From Paenibacillus sp. YN15 (GTDB lineage Bacteria; Bacillota; Bacilli; Paenibacillales; NBRC-103111): a DNA stretch of 47,975 bases. Location: positions 486 through 48,460 of the forward strand of contig NZ_QMFA01000053.1 of assembly GCF_003285005.1 (NCBI RefSeq), written 5' to 3'. The notes below the pieces were generated by a model that made no database searches, was not told where the DNA came from, and saw only the letters and a list, made by a program, of their open reading frames with translations. A program made the position numbers and the translations under genes. This document shows, in pieces, positions 10,301 to 16,966 of the stretch. Each line of letters begins with the position of its first letter. Positions within the stretch are counted from its first letter, which is position 1.

Positions 10301-12557
10301 AAGCGTGGGCAGCGGCAAAACAGTGACTATTACCGGCCTGAAGCTCACTGGAGCCGATGCGGGGAATTACCGGCTGGCCTCTTCCACAGCTGCCGCCAAG
10401 GGAGTTATCCTCCCCGCAGGAACTGTGGCGGCTCCCCAGGCCAGCCCGGGTACGGAGCGTATTCTCTCCGGTACGCCGGTTGCGCTTTCCGCAGCCACTA
10501 GCGGGGCAGAGATCTACTATACCCTGGATGGCGGTTCTCCTGACAGAAGCAGTATCAGATATACGGGCCCTGTGCCGGTGACCGGCAATCCGGGAGATAC
10601 CATTACCGTGAAGGCGATTGCGGTGAAGCCGGGAATGACCGACAGCGCGGTTATGGAAAAACGGTATATCATTTCAGCCGCAGGGGAACTGCCGGTAACG
10701 GTTGAGGCAGGGGACCGGACGGTGTTGTTAAGCTGGCCGGTTGTGCCTGAAGCAGTGACGTACAATGTTTATGGCGGCCCAGGGAACACCTATCTGGGAG
10801 CTGGCGGACCGGTAACGGCAAGCGTATACGGGTATCAGGCCGGGGGGTTAACCAACGGCTTGTCCTACACCTTCTACGTTACTGCTGTGGATGAAGTGGA
10901 CCGCATCCTCCAATCCGCCCGGATAGAAGCAACACCCCGCACGGTTCCGGGGCAGCCTGCAGGGGTTGCGGCTGTGGCCGGAAACGTCAGTGCGACGATT
11001 ACCTTCACGGCTCCGGCAGATAATGGGGGAAGCCCCATCGAAACCTACATTGCCGTTTCCAGTCCCGGCGGCAAAACGGCTGAAAGTACGGGCAGTCCCA
11101 TCGTCATCACAGGGCTGGCCAATGGGGTGGCCTACACCTTTACGGTAAGGGCGTATAATGCTGCGGGAGCGGGGCTGGAATCGGAGGCCTCCAATACGGT
11201 TACGCCTGTGGCACCGCCAGAGGAAAGCGGAGGCTCTTCAGACGGCGGTACCGATGATGGCGGCGGCGACAACAGCAACAGCGGCAACAGCGGGAATGGA
11301 GGAGCTGGAGCAGGTACGCCTCAAGAACCGGTTTCCGTGGATGTGCAAGAAGGCATAGTGTCGGTTACATTGACTATTCAAGCAGCAACCGGCTTGAACG
11401 GAGGGATCATTGCACCGGTTACATCTGAGCAAATAAACGATGCTGTCAACCGGGCGCTGGAATCCGCCAAGGCGCAAGGAAACGGGGTAAAGGCAGCGGT
11501 TGTCATCCGTATCGAAGCCGGGGGAGGTGCAGCGGATATTGAAGCACGGATTCCCCAGACGGCTATGGAGCAGGTTGCCTCCTCAGGGCTTGCCTCCCTG
11601 ACGATTTCCACCTCCATTTTTTCTGCAGCCGTTGATACGGAAACCCTTAGTACCATTGCAAAGGAAGCAACAGGCGACGTCAGCTTCCATTTGTCCAAAG
11701 GAGATTCCTCCGGGCTGTCCCCGGAAGCGCAGCGTTTGGCGGGAGATCGGCCGGTGTTTGATCTTGCGGTTACCGGTGGAGACAGGACTATATCCCCGTT
11801 TGGGGGAGGCGTGACGGTAACCGTTCCATATACGCCGAAGGCTGGAGAAAATACCGACGCTATCGTTATCTATTACCTGAGCGACGCCGGGGGGCCGGCA
11901 GTAGTGGCAGAGAGCCGGTATATTCCCGGAACAGGGACAGTCAGGTTCCGCACCAGTCACTTTACTGTGTATGGGGTAGGCTATAATCCGGTGAACTTCA
12001 CTGATGTGGCGGAGCAAGCATGGTATGGCAAGGCAGTGGGCTTCATCGCGGCGAGGGAGATTACCTTCGGTACAGGCGACGGAAGCTTCAGTCCCGATGC
12101 TCCACTAACCCGGGGCAGCTTCCTGGTTATGGCGATGAGAGCCTACGGGATCACTCCCGCAGACCCGTCAGCGGATAATTTCTCCGATGCGGGCAACACC
12201 TACTACACCGGATATTTGGCCGCGGCGAAGCTCTTGGGCATTGCCCAGGGAGTGGATTCCCAGCGGTTCGACCCGGAGCGGGAAATCACCCGGCAAGAAA
12301 TGTTCACGCTGCTTAAGAATGTGCTGAATGCCGTCCACCAGCTGCCCGATGGCAAAAGTGAATCCGGGATAGCCCTGTCCGGTTTTGCTGATCACGGCGA
12401 GATTGATCCTTGGGCGAAGGAAGCAATAGCGCTGATGGCGGAAAGCGGACTGATCAGCGGCAGCGGAGGCAGATTGCGGCCAGCGGAAACCGCCACACGG
12501 GCGGAAATGGCGCAGATTCTGTACAATCTTCTGATCCGTTGGAAGGGGCAAGAATAA
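7371..12557 (+). CDS. Giant SLH-anchored multidomain surface protein
   Basis: A 1728-residue exported protein with a signal peptide at residues 1-32. Visible regions in order: YWTD/NHL-like beta-propeller repeats (about 33-293), IPT/TIG domain (294-378), chitobiase-C-like segment (379-475), three YDG repeats each starting with a KEYDG-like motif (476-744), second chitobiase-C-like segment (745-835), two more YDG-type repeats (836-1015), third chitobiase-C-like segment (1017-1100) and two fibronectin III domains (1103-1283). A Gly/Ser/Asp/Asn-rich linker (1284-1318) leads to an unrecognised domain (1320-1537), then three SLH domains (1540-1728) that bind pyruvylated wall polymer. No catalytic site was seen; adhesion or surface architecture is inferred. 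SD AAGGGAGG precedes ATG 7371. Confidence 0.88.
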   Translation: MRLWKSISKHAAGWIVASLLILGGVTAGKAYAAEYFYYTQSYAPYQLMVAPLSDPTHGSVIYTSETGSPYAVAVDEANRVIYFSDPHSTVAAIFKASLDGSGAAPVITGVHAQGLAVNPANGDLYYAEPNTGTVYKAARGASGGTIVYSSTGAPRAVAVDAAAGYLYIADYNLGAIIRSGLDGTSPQTFINGVHAAGLAVDEANGKLYYSVAYDPDFYVAKADLSTGQGEEIIYTSATGSPKALAIHKQGGHLYFSDWHSSVAGIFKASLTETPNPSAIITGVNAYGLAVATDTPRITAVNPTEGPAAGGTAVTLTGTGFIGATGVSFGATPGTGMQVVSDTMITVISPPGSGTVDVRVEGPGGASPTGPNSKFVYTQPAAAAPTASVAANGGFIKKNAVITLSSESGATLYYTTAVNAEPDLPTAATSASVANGGAITYPVLSYGDVLHVRAIAVAAGKTDSALADFSYTVQAQTKLALTGITLADKEYDGSIGAVADFSGAALSGIIGSDVVALAGTPSAAFSDKAAGNAKTVTVSGYSLTGPDAEYYILNQTLTATANIARKPLTLGEISVTDKEYDGTRTARVDAISIAGGIVGADSIAVDVSQATAVFADSAAVGPDKAVAVSNIALAGPDQGNYSVASTAQAVADILPKPVAVSQVVIADKGYDGTRSATIAGASLTGRIGVEEVTVDYSQAVAVFDNEAIGNGKTVTVTGLKLGGADSGNYRLEDGSFLASGNITVLGTVDTPSASIAGGTEVKSGTAVSLLAAGFPGAVIYYATGPAAADPDAMPSHIASGGTVTITGSPGEVVVLSVYGTQTGYSSSPAAHYSYTIRQLRTLTVSGASASSKDYDGSREAAVTGGVLSGPVEPGDDVVLLTDGAGGQFADKQADDGKTVAASGFALAGADSIYYELVQPTLKADIRVREAAVSSAVIADKVFDGGVEAVITAISLDWKVPGDEVEVDYASAAAVFTDASVGSGKTVTITGLKLTGADAGNYRLASSTAAAKGVILPAGTVAAPQASPGTERILSGTPVALSAATSGAEIYYTLDGGSPDRSSIRYTGPVPVTGNPGDTITVKAIAVKPGMTDSAVMEKRYIISAAGELPVTVEAGDRTVLLSWPVVPEAVTYNVYGGPGNTYLGAGGPVTASVYGYQAGGLTNGLSYTFYVTAVDEVDRILQSARIEATPRTVPGQPAGVAAVAGNVSATITFTAPADNGGSPIETYIAVSSPGGKTAESTGSPIVITGLANGVAYTFTVRAYNAAGAGLESEASNTVTPVAPPEESGGSSDGGTDDGGGDNSNSGNSGNGGAGAGTPQEPVSVDVQEGIVSVTLTIQAATGLNGGIIAPVTSEQINDAVNRALESAKAQGNGVKAAVVIRIEAGGGAADIEARIPQTAMEQVASSGLASLTISTSIFSAAVDTETLSTIAKEATGDVSFHLSKGDSSGLSPEAQRLAGDRPVFDLAVTGGDRTISPFGGGVTVTVPYTPKAGENTDAIVIYYLSDAGGPAVVAESRYIPGTGTVRFRTSHFTVYGVGYNPVNFTDVAEQAWYGKAVGFIAAREITFGTGDGSFSPDAPLTRGSFLVMAMRAYGITPADPSADNFSDAGNTYYTGYLAAAKLLGIAQGVDSQRFDPEREITRQEMFTLLKNVLNAVHQLPDGKSESGIALSGFADHGEIDPWAKEAIALMAESGLISGSGGRLRPAETATRAEMAQILYNLLIRWKGQE

Positions 12558-12609
12558 ACCCGGGTTGCTCTCGGCACCTTAAAGCATGAAGGGGAGGTGT
12601 CAAAAGCCG

Positions 12610-12966
12610 ATGAGTGACAAGCAGAAGGATCAGCTTCAGTTGGAGCAGTCGCGTTTGGTTGACGCATGGCGGCGGGTGCTGCCGACAACGATGAAAACCA
12701 CGGACACGGTAACGGTAAAAGCCGATGAGGCCAACCCCAAGGCTCTGCGGGTGGCCGTGGGCAATGCGGGGCACAGCCGGTACACCTTTGATTTTCTGGT
12801 GACCTATGTGGATTCCCGCGAAGTGAAGGTGGAGCTGGTGGATGCCGAGAAGGGCGAAGGCGGAACCATCGATGAACGGGGCAATCTGGTCCAGGATTTA
12901 ATCCAGGATCATGTCCGCAATCTTCATGAGTGCGCCCAGGCCCTGCAGCAGGAGACCCATGCCTGA
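12610..12966 (+). CDS. Conserved-looking hypothetical protein
   Basis: A 118-residue soluble, charged protein of unrecognised family. Its middle part (KALRVAVGNAGHSRYTFDFLVTYVDSREVKVELVDAEK) alternates like a beta-sheet domain, and the C-terminus is helical (LVQDLIQDHVRNLHECAQALQQE). ATG 12610 is preceded by GGGGAGGTG at 12591-12599; an in-frame ATG at 12586 lies before that site. It heads a run of three small genes ending in sspP, so a sporulation link is possible but not shown. Confidence 0.6.
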   Translation: MSDKQKDQLQLEQSRLVDAWRRVLPTTMKTTDTVTVKADEANPKALRVAVGNAGHSRYTFDFLVTYVDSREVKVELVDAEKGEGGTIDERGNLVQDLIQDHVRNLHECAQALQQETHA

Positions 12967-13005
12967 TCAATCGTGAACGATACAAGGCGAGAGGAGAGGA
13001 ATAAG

Positions 13006-13164
13006 GTGACCAAGCAAAAGTCTCCGGATAAAAACCTGCAAAATGTAGCGAAGCATCTGGAAATTGAAGGTGTCAATGCTCACCATGCCCAGCAATTGAA
13101 GCAGGATATCAATGACCGGAAGCATATGGATGCGTTAAACCGGGACACCACAACCCGCCAGTAG
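13006..13164 (+). CDS. Small hydrophilic protein
   Basis: A 52-residue, very charged, Gln/Lys/Asp-rich protein (MTKQKSPDKNLQNVAKHLEI...). It has no hydrophobic segment. GTG 13006 was chosen because GAGGAGAGGA lies at 12991-13000; an in-frame GTG at 12973 has no ribosome site. The family is not recognised. Its size, composition and place before sspP fit a small spore-related protein, which is inference. Confidence 0.55.
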   Translation: MTKQKSPDKNLQNVAKHLEIEGVNAHHAQQLKQDINDRKHMDALNRDTTTRQ

Positions 13165-13218
13165 AACGGGCTATCTTGGTCCGAACCCTGCAATACAGGC
13201 AACGAGGGGGTGAAGCAG

Positions 13219-13368
13219 ATGGTTAAGCAAAAGACGAACCCGGTGAATCCATCCTCGGGAGAGCAGCGGCATGGCAACGGGGCAGGCGGCCCCCAGGAGC
13301 CCCTGTCGGGCTCCAAGAAGGTGAAGAACCGCAACCATACCCACAAGGCTCCCCATGAGGGCAGCTAA
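13219..13368 (+). CDS. sspP: Small acid-soluble spore protein P
   Basis: A 49-residue basic protein with the diagnostic core PLSGSKKVKNRNHT, which I recognise from B. subtilis SspP, a minor spore-core protein made in the forespore. The N-terminal part is Asn/Gly/Pro-rich, as in the family. ATG 13219 follows GAGGGGGTG (13203-13212). It shows that the host forms spores. Confidence 0.85.
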   Translation: MVKQKTNPVNPSSGEQRHGNGAGGPQEPLSGSKKVKNRNHTHKAPHEGS

Positions 13369-13449
13369 GTTTAGAGGCGGCGGCGGATCTGCGGATTTGA
13401 AAAAAAGTTTGCCCGGGCAGGAATAGCAGTCCCCGTTCCGGGACATCTT

Positions 13450-13679
13450 AATATCGACGGTGAAGAGAGAGGCGATGGTTGCGTTGAACACTTCAGTGCT
13501 CCAACGGATCTTGAACCAATCGGAGGTATGTCAGCCTCATTAGAAACCGGAGGGATGTGCCAAAGACTCGTAAGGGCAAAACCTTAAAGAGATATTTGGT
13601 AACGTAACAAAGGCATCTGGCAGAGGAAACGAAATACCATAAATCACCGTCTGAAGGGACCCCGAAAGGGGTCCTTTTC
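13450..13679 (+). ncRNA. Candidate structured RNA of unknown class
   Basis: The 417-base gap between sspP and the sugar-binding lipoprotein gene holds strong secondary structure. A long hairpin at 13477-13517 has nested GGTT/AACC, CGTTG/CAACG and ACACT/AGTGC arms. A second extended fold near 13553-13615 pairs GATGTGCC with GGCATCT around an inner AAGG/CCTT hairpin. A strong terminator ends it. Tiny frames occur inside (ATG 13475, 22 codons; ATG 13529, 19 codons with an SD that is too close). I could not match it to 6S, SRP, RNase P, T-box or a riboswitch. Confidence 0.3.
13656..13678 (+). terminator. Strong GAAA-loop terminator
   Basis: GGACCCC (13657-13663), GAAA loop, GGGGTCC (13668-13674), then TTTT. 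It ends the preceding structured region and insulates the sugar operon promoter. Confidence 0.8.
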
Positions 13680-13706
13680 ACATGCGAAAACCCTGCCGTC
13701 CACGAA

Positions 13707-13763
13707 TTGAAACCCTCCGCCATTCGCATACTATTGCCGAACATAACAGCCATTGCCTGTTAT
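13707..13763 (+). promoter_or_regulatory. Sugar operon promoter with palindromic operator
   Basis: -35 TTGAAA (13707-13712), 16-base spacer, -10 TACTAT (13729-13734). Downstream is a perfect 7-bp inverted repeat, ATAACAG (13743-13749) and CTGTTAT (13757-13763), spanning the expected transcript start. The position suits a repressor site. The regulator is not encoded next to the operon. Confidence 0.6.
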
Positions 13764-13785
13764 TCACATGAATGGAGGGGTTGAC

Positions 13786-15120
13786 ATGAAGGGAAGAAAC
13801 TTGTGGAGAAAAGCGGCTATCCCGGCTTTGGCCTTCGTAGTGGCCGGAAGTATGGCGGCTTGCGGCGGAAAGAAGGAGGAGTCCAATGCCGCATCGCCTG
13901 GCGCCACTACCGGCCAAGGCGCCGCTGGCGGAGAGAAGGTCACCATTATTATCACCAACGGCAAAGGGGAAATCGCCTCCCAGTGGGAGCAGGCGGCCAA
14001 GGATTTCTCTGCAGCTAATCCCAACATTACGGTGGAGGCTTACAGCCAGGCGGTTGGAGAAACCCTGGGTGTGCTGGACAAGCTTACCGCCTCCGGCAAG
14101 ACGGTAACATTGGCCATGGTGGAGCCCAGCGCCGTCCAAAACAAATACAAGGATTTCGGCATTGACCTGACCTCTGAAAAGTGGAATGAAGAAACCAAGG
14201 ACGGCTTCAAAAACGAGCAGGGCCAGATTGTAGGCTTCCCCTTCTCCATCGAAGGCTTCGGACTGGTATACAACACTAAGGTGGTAGAGAAGGCTGTTGG
14301 TGGCACCTTCGACCCCTTCACCATCAATACCCGCGATAAGCTGAAGGAGCTGCTGGACAAAATCAAGGCGTCCGGGGTAAAAACTCCGGTGGCCTACCAA
14401 ACGGAAGCATGGTCCGTCAGCAATCACTACAGCACCCAGTTCCTCAATCAGGCCCAGAATCCCGCCGATATTGTCAGCCAGCTGAAGGCAGGCACCTTCG
14501 ATCTGGTGAATAACGCCGCCTGGAACGGCTATTACGATACCCTGGATCTGCTGGTTTCCAAGGATTACAACAAATACGCGGACCGTCCGCTGGATAAGGT
14601 GTATGATGATTCCCATCTGTCCGTGGGCAAGGGGGAAGCGGCTATGCTGTTCAACGGCAACTGGGCCTATGATTCTCTGAAGGCAGTGGCCGGAGAGAAC
14701 TTTGGGTTCATCCCTGTTCCCGTGGACAACAATCCCGAAAATCCGCTGAACAATAAAATTGCCGCGGGTCCCACCAACGTGCTGATTATCAACCAAAAGG
14801 CGACTCCGGCCCAGCAGGATGCCGCCAAGAAGTTCTTGAGCTGGATCGTCTATGATCAAGCCGGGCAGGATTTTCTGGTCAACAAATCCCAGGTTATCTC
14901 CGCCTTCAAGAATAATCCCAACAAGGTGACCAACCCGCTGGGCAAAGCCATCGCCGATGCCGTGGTGCAGGGCAAAACCATGCCCTTCAGCACCAACTAT
15001 GTCACCGCCGAGGACTGGATGAATATTATCGGCCCGGATGTCCAGAAGTACATTGTCAAGAAGGAGACCAAGGCAGAGCTGGCCAATGCGATCAAAGCCT
15101 ATTACGCCTCCAAAAAATAA
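13786..15120 (+). CDS. Sugar ABC transporter solute-binding lipoprotein
   Basis: A 444-residue family 1 (MalE-type) binding protein. It has a lipoprotein signal with lipobox AGSMAAC, then an Ala/Gly/Ser linker and the type I sugar-binding fold (EKVTIIITNGKGEIASQWEQAAKDF...; NGNWAYDSLKAV near the middle). It is tethered outside the membrane and delivers an oligosaccharide, probably an alpha-glucoside given the GH13 enzyme at the operon's end, to the two permeases that follow. ATG 13786 has GGAGGGG at 13774-13780; a frame reaching to 13753 has no ribosome site. No ATPase gene lies in the operon, so a shared MsmX-type ATPase is likely. Confidence 0.9.
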   Translation: MKGRNLWRKAAIPALAFVVAGSMAACGGKKEESNAASPGATTGQGAAGGEKVTIIITNGKGEIASQWEQAAKDFSAANPNITVEAYSQAVGETLGVLDKLTASGKTVTLAMVEPSAVQNKYKDFGIDLTSEKWNEETKDGFKNEQGQIVGFPFSIEGFGLVYNTKVVEKAVGGTFDPFTINTRDKLKELLDKIKASGVKTPVAYQTEAWSVSNHYSTQFLNQAQNPADIVSQLKAGTFDLVNNAAWNGYYDTLDLLVSKDYNKYADRPLDKVYDDSHLSVGKGEAAMLFNGNWAYDSLKAVAGENFGFIPVPVDNNPENPLNNKIAAGPTNVLIINQKATPAQQDAAKKFLSWIVYDQAGQDFLVNKSQVISAFKNNPNKVTNPLGKAIADAVVQGKTMPFSTNYVTAEDWMNIIGPDVQKYIVKKETKAELANAIKAYYASKK

Positions 15121-15133
15121 TGCTTCCTAAGAG

Positions 15134-15178
15134 AGGCCGGAAGCCTGCGGCTTTTGCTCCGGACGGTCTTCCGGCCTT
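15134..15178 (+). terminator. Hairpin between binding protein and permeases
   Basis: AGGCCGGAAG (15134-15143) pairs perfectly with CTTCCGGCCT (15168-15177), followed by only three T. Such a structure typically protects the binding-protein mRNA and lets only part of transcription reach the permease genes. That role is inferred from position. Confidence 0.6.
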
Positions 15179-15205
15179 TACCTTCAACAAGGATGTGAAC
15201 CTAAG

Positions 15206-16090
15206 ATGATCCAGGAAAAAAGTGCCGGAAAGCGCTTGGGCAGCCAGCTGTTTTTCACTGGACCGACGATGATTGCCTTCTGCATCGCGCTCCTGATTCC
15301 GTTTGCCTACGGATTTTATCTCACCCTGATGAATATGACCTCCCCGGTGAATCCCATGACCTTCGCCGGGCTGGATAACTATAAAGCCGCCTTGCACGAC
15401 CGGAAGTTCTGGCAATCCCTTGTGCTGACCCTTCAATATGTGGCGGCTACCGTGGTGATGGTCAATGCCCTGGGCTTTGCCCTGGCTTATCTGGTGACCT
15501 CCGGAATCCGCGGGCAGAATTTCTTCCGGACCGCCATCTTTACCCCCAACCTCATCGGCGGTCTGATTCTCGGCTATATCTGGAAGTTCGTGTTCATTCA
15601 GACGCTTCCTACTGTGGGCGGCAAGCTGGGCATTGAGTTTTTGCGGCTGGGATGGCTGGGGGATGAAAAAATGGCTTTTTGGGCCATTGTGGTGGTTACT
15701 ATCTGGCAGTCGGCGGGCTATATGATGATCATCTTCGTTGCCGGTCTGATCAACATCCCCAAGGATGTGCTGGAGGCCGCCACCATCGACGGGGCCAATT
15801 TCTGGCAGCGCCTGTTCCGGATGACCCTGCCGCTGATGGTGCCGTCCTTTGTGGTCACCCTCTTTCTCACTCTCAAAAACGGATTTATGGTATACGACCT
15901 GAACTTCTCGCTGACAGAGGGCGGCCCCTTCAACAGTACCCGCATGGTGTCCATGCACGTGGTGCAAAAAGCCTTCCAGGAATCCAATTACGGCCTGGGC
16001 CAGGCGGAGGCCATCGTGCTGTTTATCATTGTCTCGCTGGTGACGGGGCTGCAGGTCTATTTCAGCAAAAAACAGGAGGTGGAGGCCTAA
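15206..16090 (+). CDS. Sugar ABC transporter permease (MalF type)
   Basis: A 294-residue inner-membrane permease with about six transmembrane helices. The cytoplasmic EAA loop, EAATIDGANFWQRLFRMTLPLM, docks the ATPase. It has no large periplasmic insert, as is usual for MalF homologues of Gram-positives. It acts with the next gene and the lipoprotein. ATG 15206 is preceded by AAGGATG. Its TAA stop abuts the ATG of the next permease, so the pair is translationally coupled. Confidence 0.9.
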   Translation: MIQEKSAGKRLGSQLFFTGPTMIAFCIALLIPFAYGFYLTLMNMTSPVNPMTFAGLDNYKAALHDRKFWQSLVLTLQYVAATVVMVNALGFALAYLVTSGIRGQNFFRTAIFTPNLIGGLILGYIWKFVFIQTLPTVGGKLGIEFLRLGWLGDEKMAFWAIVVVTIWQSAGYMMIIFVAGLINIPKDVLEAATIDGANFWQRLFRMTLPLMVPSFVVTLFLTLKNGFMVYDLNFSLTEGGPFNSTRMVSMHVVQKAFQESNYGLGQAEAIVLFIIVSLVTGLQVYFSKKQEVEA

Positions 16091-16927
16091 ATGGAAATGC
16101 GCAAACTGGCGTCCTCCGTGCTCCTTTATTTGCTATTGGCCGTCGTTTTTGTGCTATTCACCTTTCCGTTTTTCCTGGTGATCATCAACTCCTTCAAGAA
16201 CAACGGCCAGATCCTGGAGAATCCCTTCGCCCTGCCCACCTCCTATAGCTTCCGGCAATTCCGGCAGGCGATGGAGAAGATGGATTTTCTCGTATCCTTC
16301 AAGAACACCTTGGTCATTACTGGCGTCAGCACAGTGCTGATCCTGGTTTTTTCCGCCATGACCGCCTACTATCTGGTACGGAACAAAACCCGGTTCAACC
16401 AGCTGTTCTTCTCCGTCATGGTCGCCTCCATGATTATCCCGTTCCAGTCCATCATGATCCCCCTGATTTATATTTACGGGGCCAAGCTGCATCTTATCGA
16501 CAACTTCCCGACGCTGCTGCTCATTGTGCTGTATATCGGCTTTGGCAGCGCCCTGTCGGTGTTCATGTACCACGGGTTCATCAAGTCCATTCCCTTGGAG
16601 CTGGAGGAGGCCTCCTACATAGACGGCTGCACCGCCCGGCAGACCTTCTTCAAAATTGTGCTGCCCATGCTGGCTCCCACTTCCATGACTATCGCCATTC
16701 TCAATGTGCTGTGGATCTGGAATGACTATCTTCTGCCCTCCCTGGTGCTGACCAAGCCGCAGTATTATACCATGCCGGTAAAAATGAAGGTGTTCAGCGG
16801 CACCTACATGAATAACTGGGAGCTGCTGATTCCGGCCATTCTGCTGACCATTCTGCCCATTTTGATCGCGTATCTGTTCGGGCAGCGGTATATTATCAGA
16901 GGCGTTATGCAAGGCGCCATCAAATAG
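16091..16927 (+). CDS. Sugar ABC transporter permease (MalG type)
   Basis: A 278-residue partner permease with six predicted helices and the EAA loop EEASYIDGCTARQTFFKIVLPML. The C-terminus (LFGQRYIIRGVMQGAIK) is typical of MalG/LacG proteins. It starts directly after the stop of the first permease, with AGGAGG at about 16073-16078 inside the upstream gene. The GH13 gene follows after 39 bases. Confidence 0.92.
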   Translation: MEMRKLASSVLLYLLLAVVFVLFTFPFFLVIINSFKNNGQILENPFALPTSYSFRQFRQAMEKMDFLVSFKNTLVITGVSTVLILVFSAMTAYYLVRNKTRFNQLFFSVMVASMIIPFQSIMIPLIYIYGAKLHLIDNFPTLLLIVLYIGFGSALSVFMYHGFIKSIPLELEEASYIDGCTARQTFFKIVLPMLAPTSMTIAILNVLWIWNDYLLPSLVLTKPQYYTMPVKMKVFSGTYMNNWELLIPAILLTILPILIAYLFGQRYIIRGVMQGAIK

Positions 16928-16966
16928 CGGCTATGCCGACTAACCTTTCGGAGGAGCATCGATCCG

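Noticed and set aside
13450-13679. 6S RNA, SRP RNA, T-box or c-di-GMP riboswitch
   Set aside because: None of the core motifs matches; a partial likeness of AAGGGCAAAACC to the GEMM riboswitch breaks down in the conserved ACGCAAAGCC part. A group II intron remnant was considered but no diagnostic 5' end or domain V was found.
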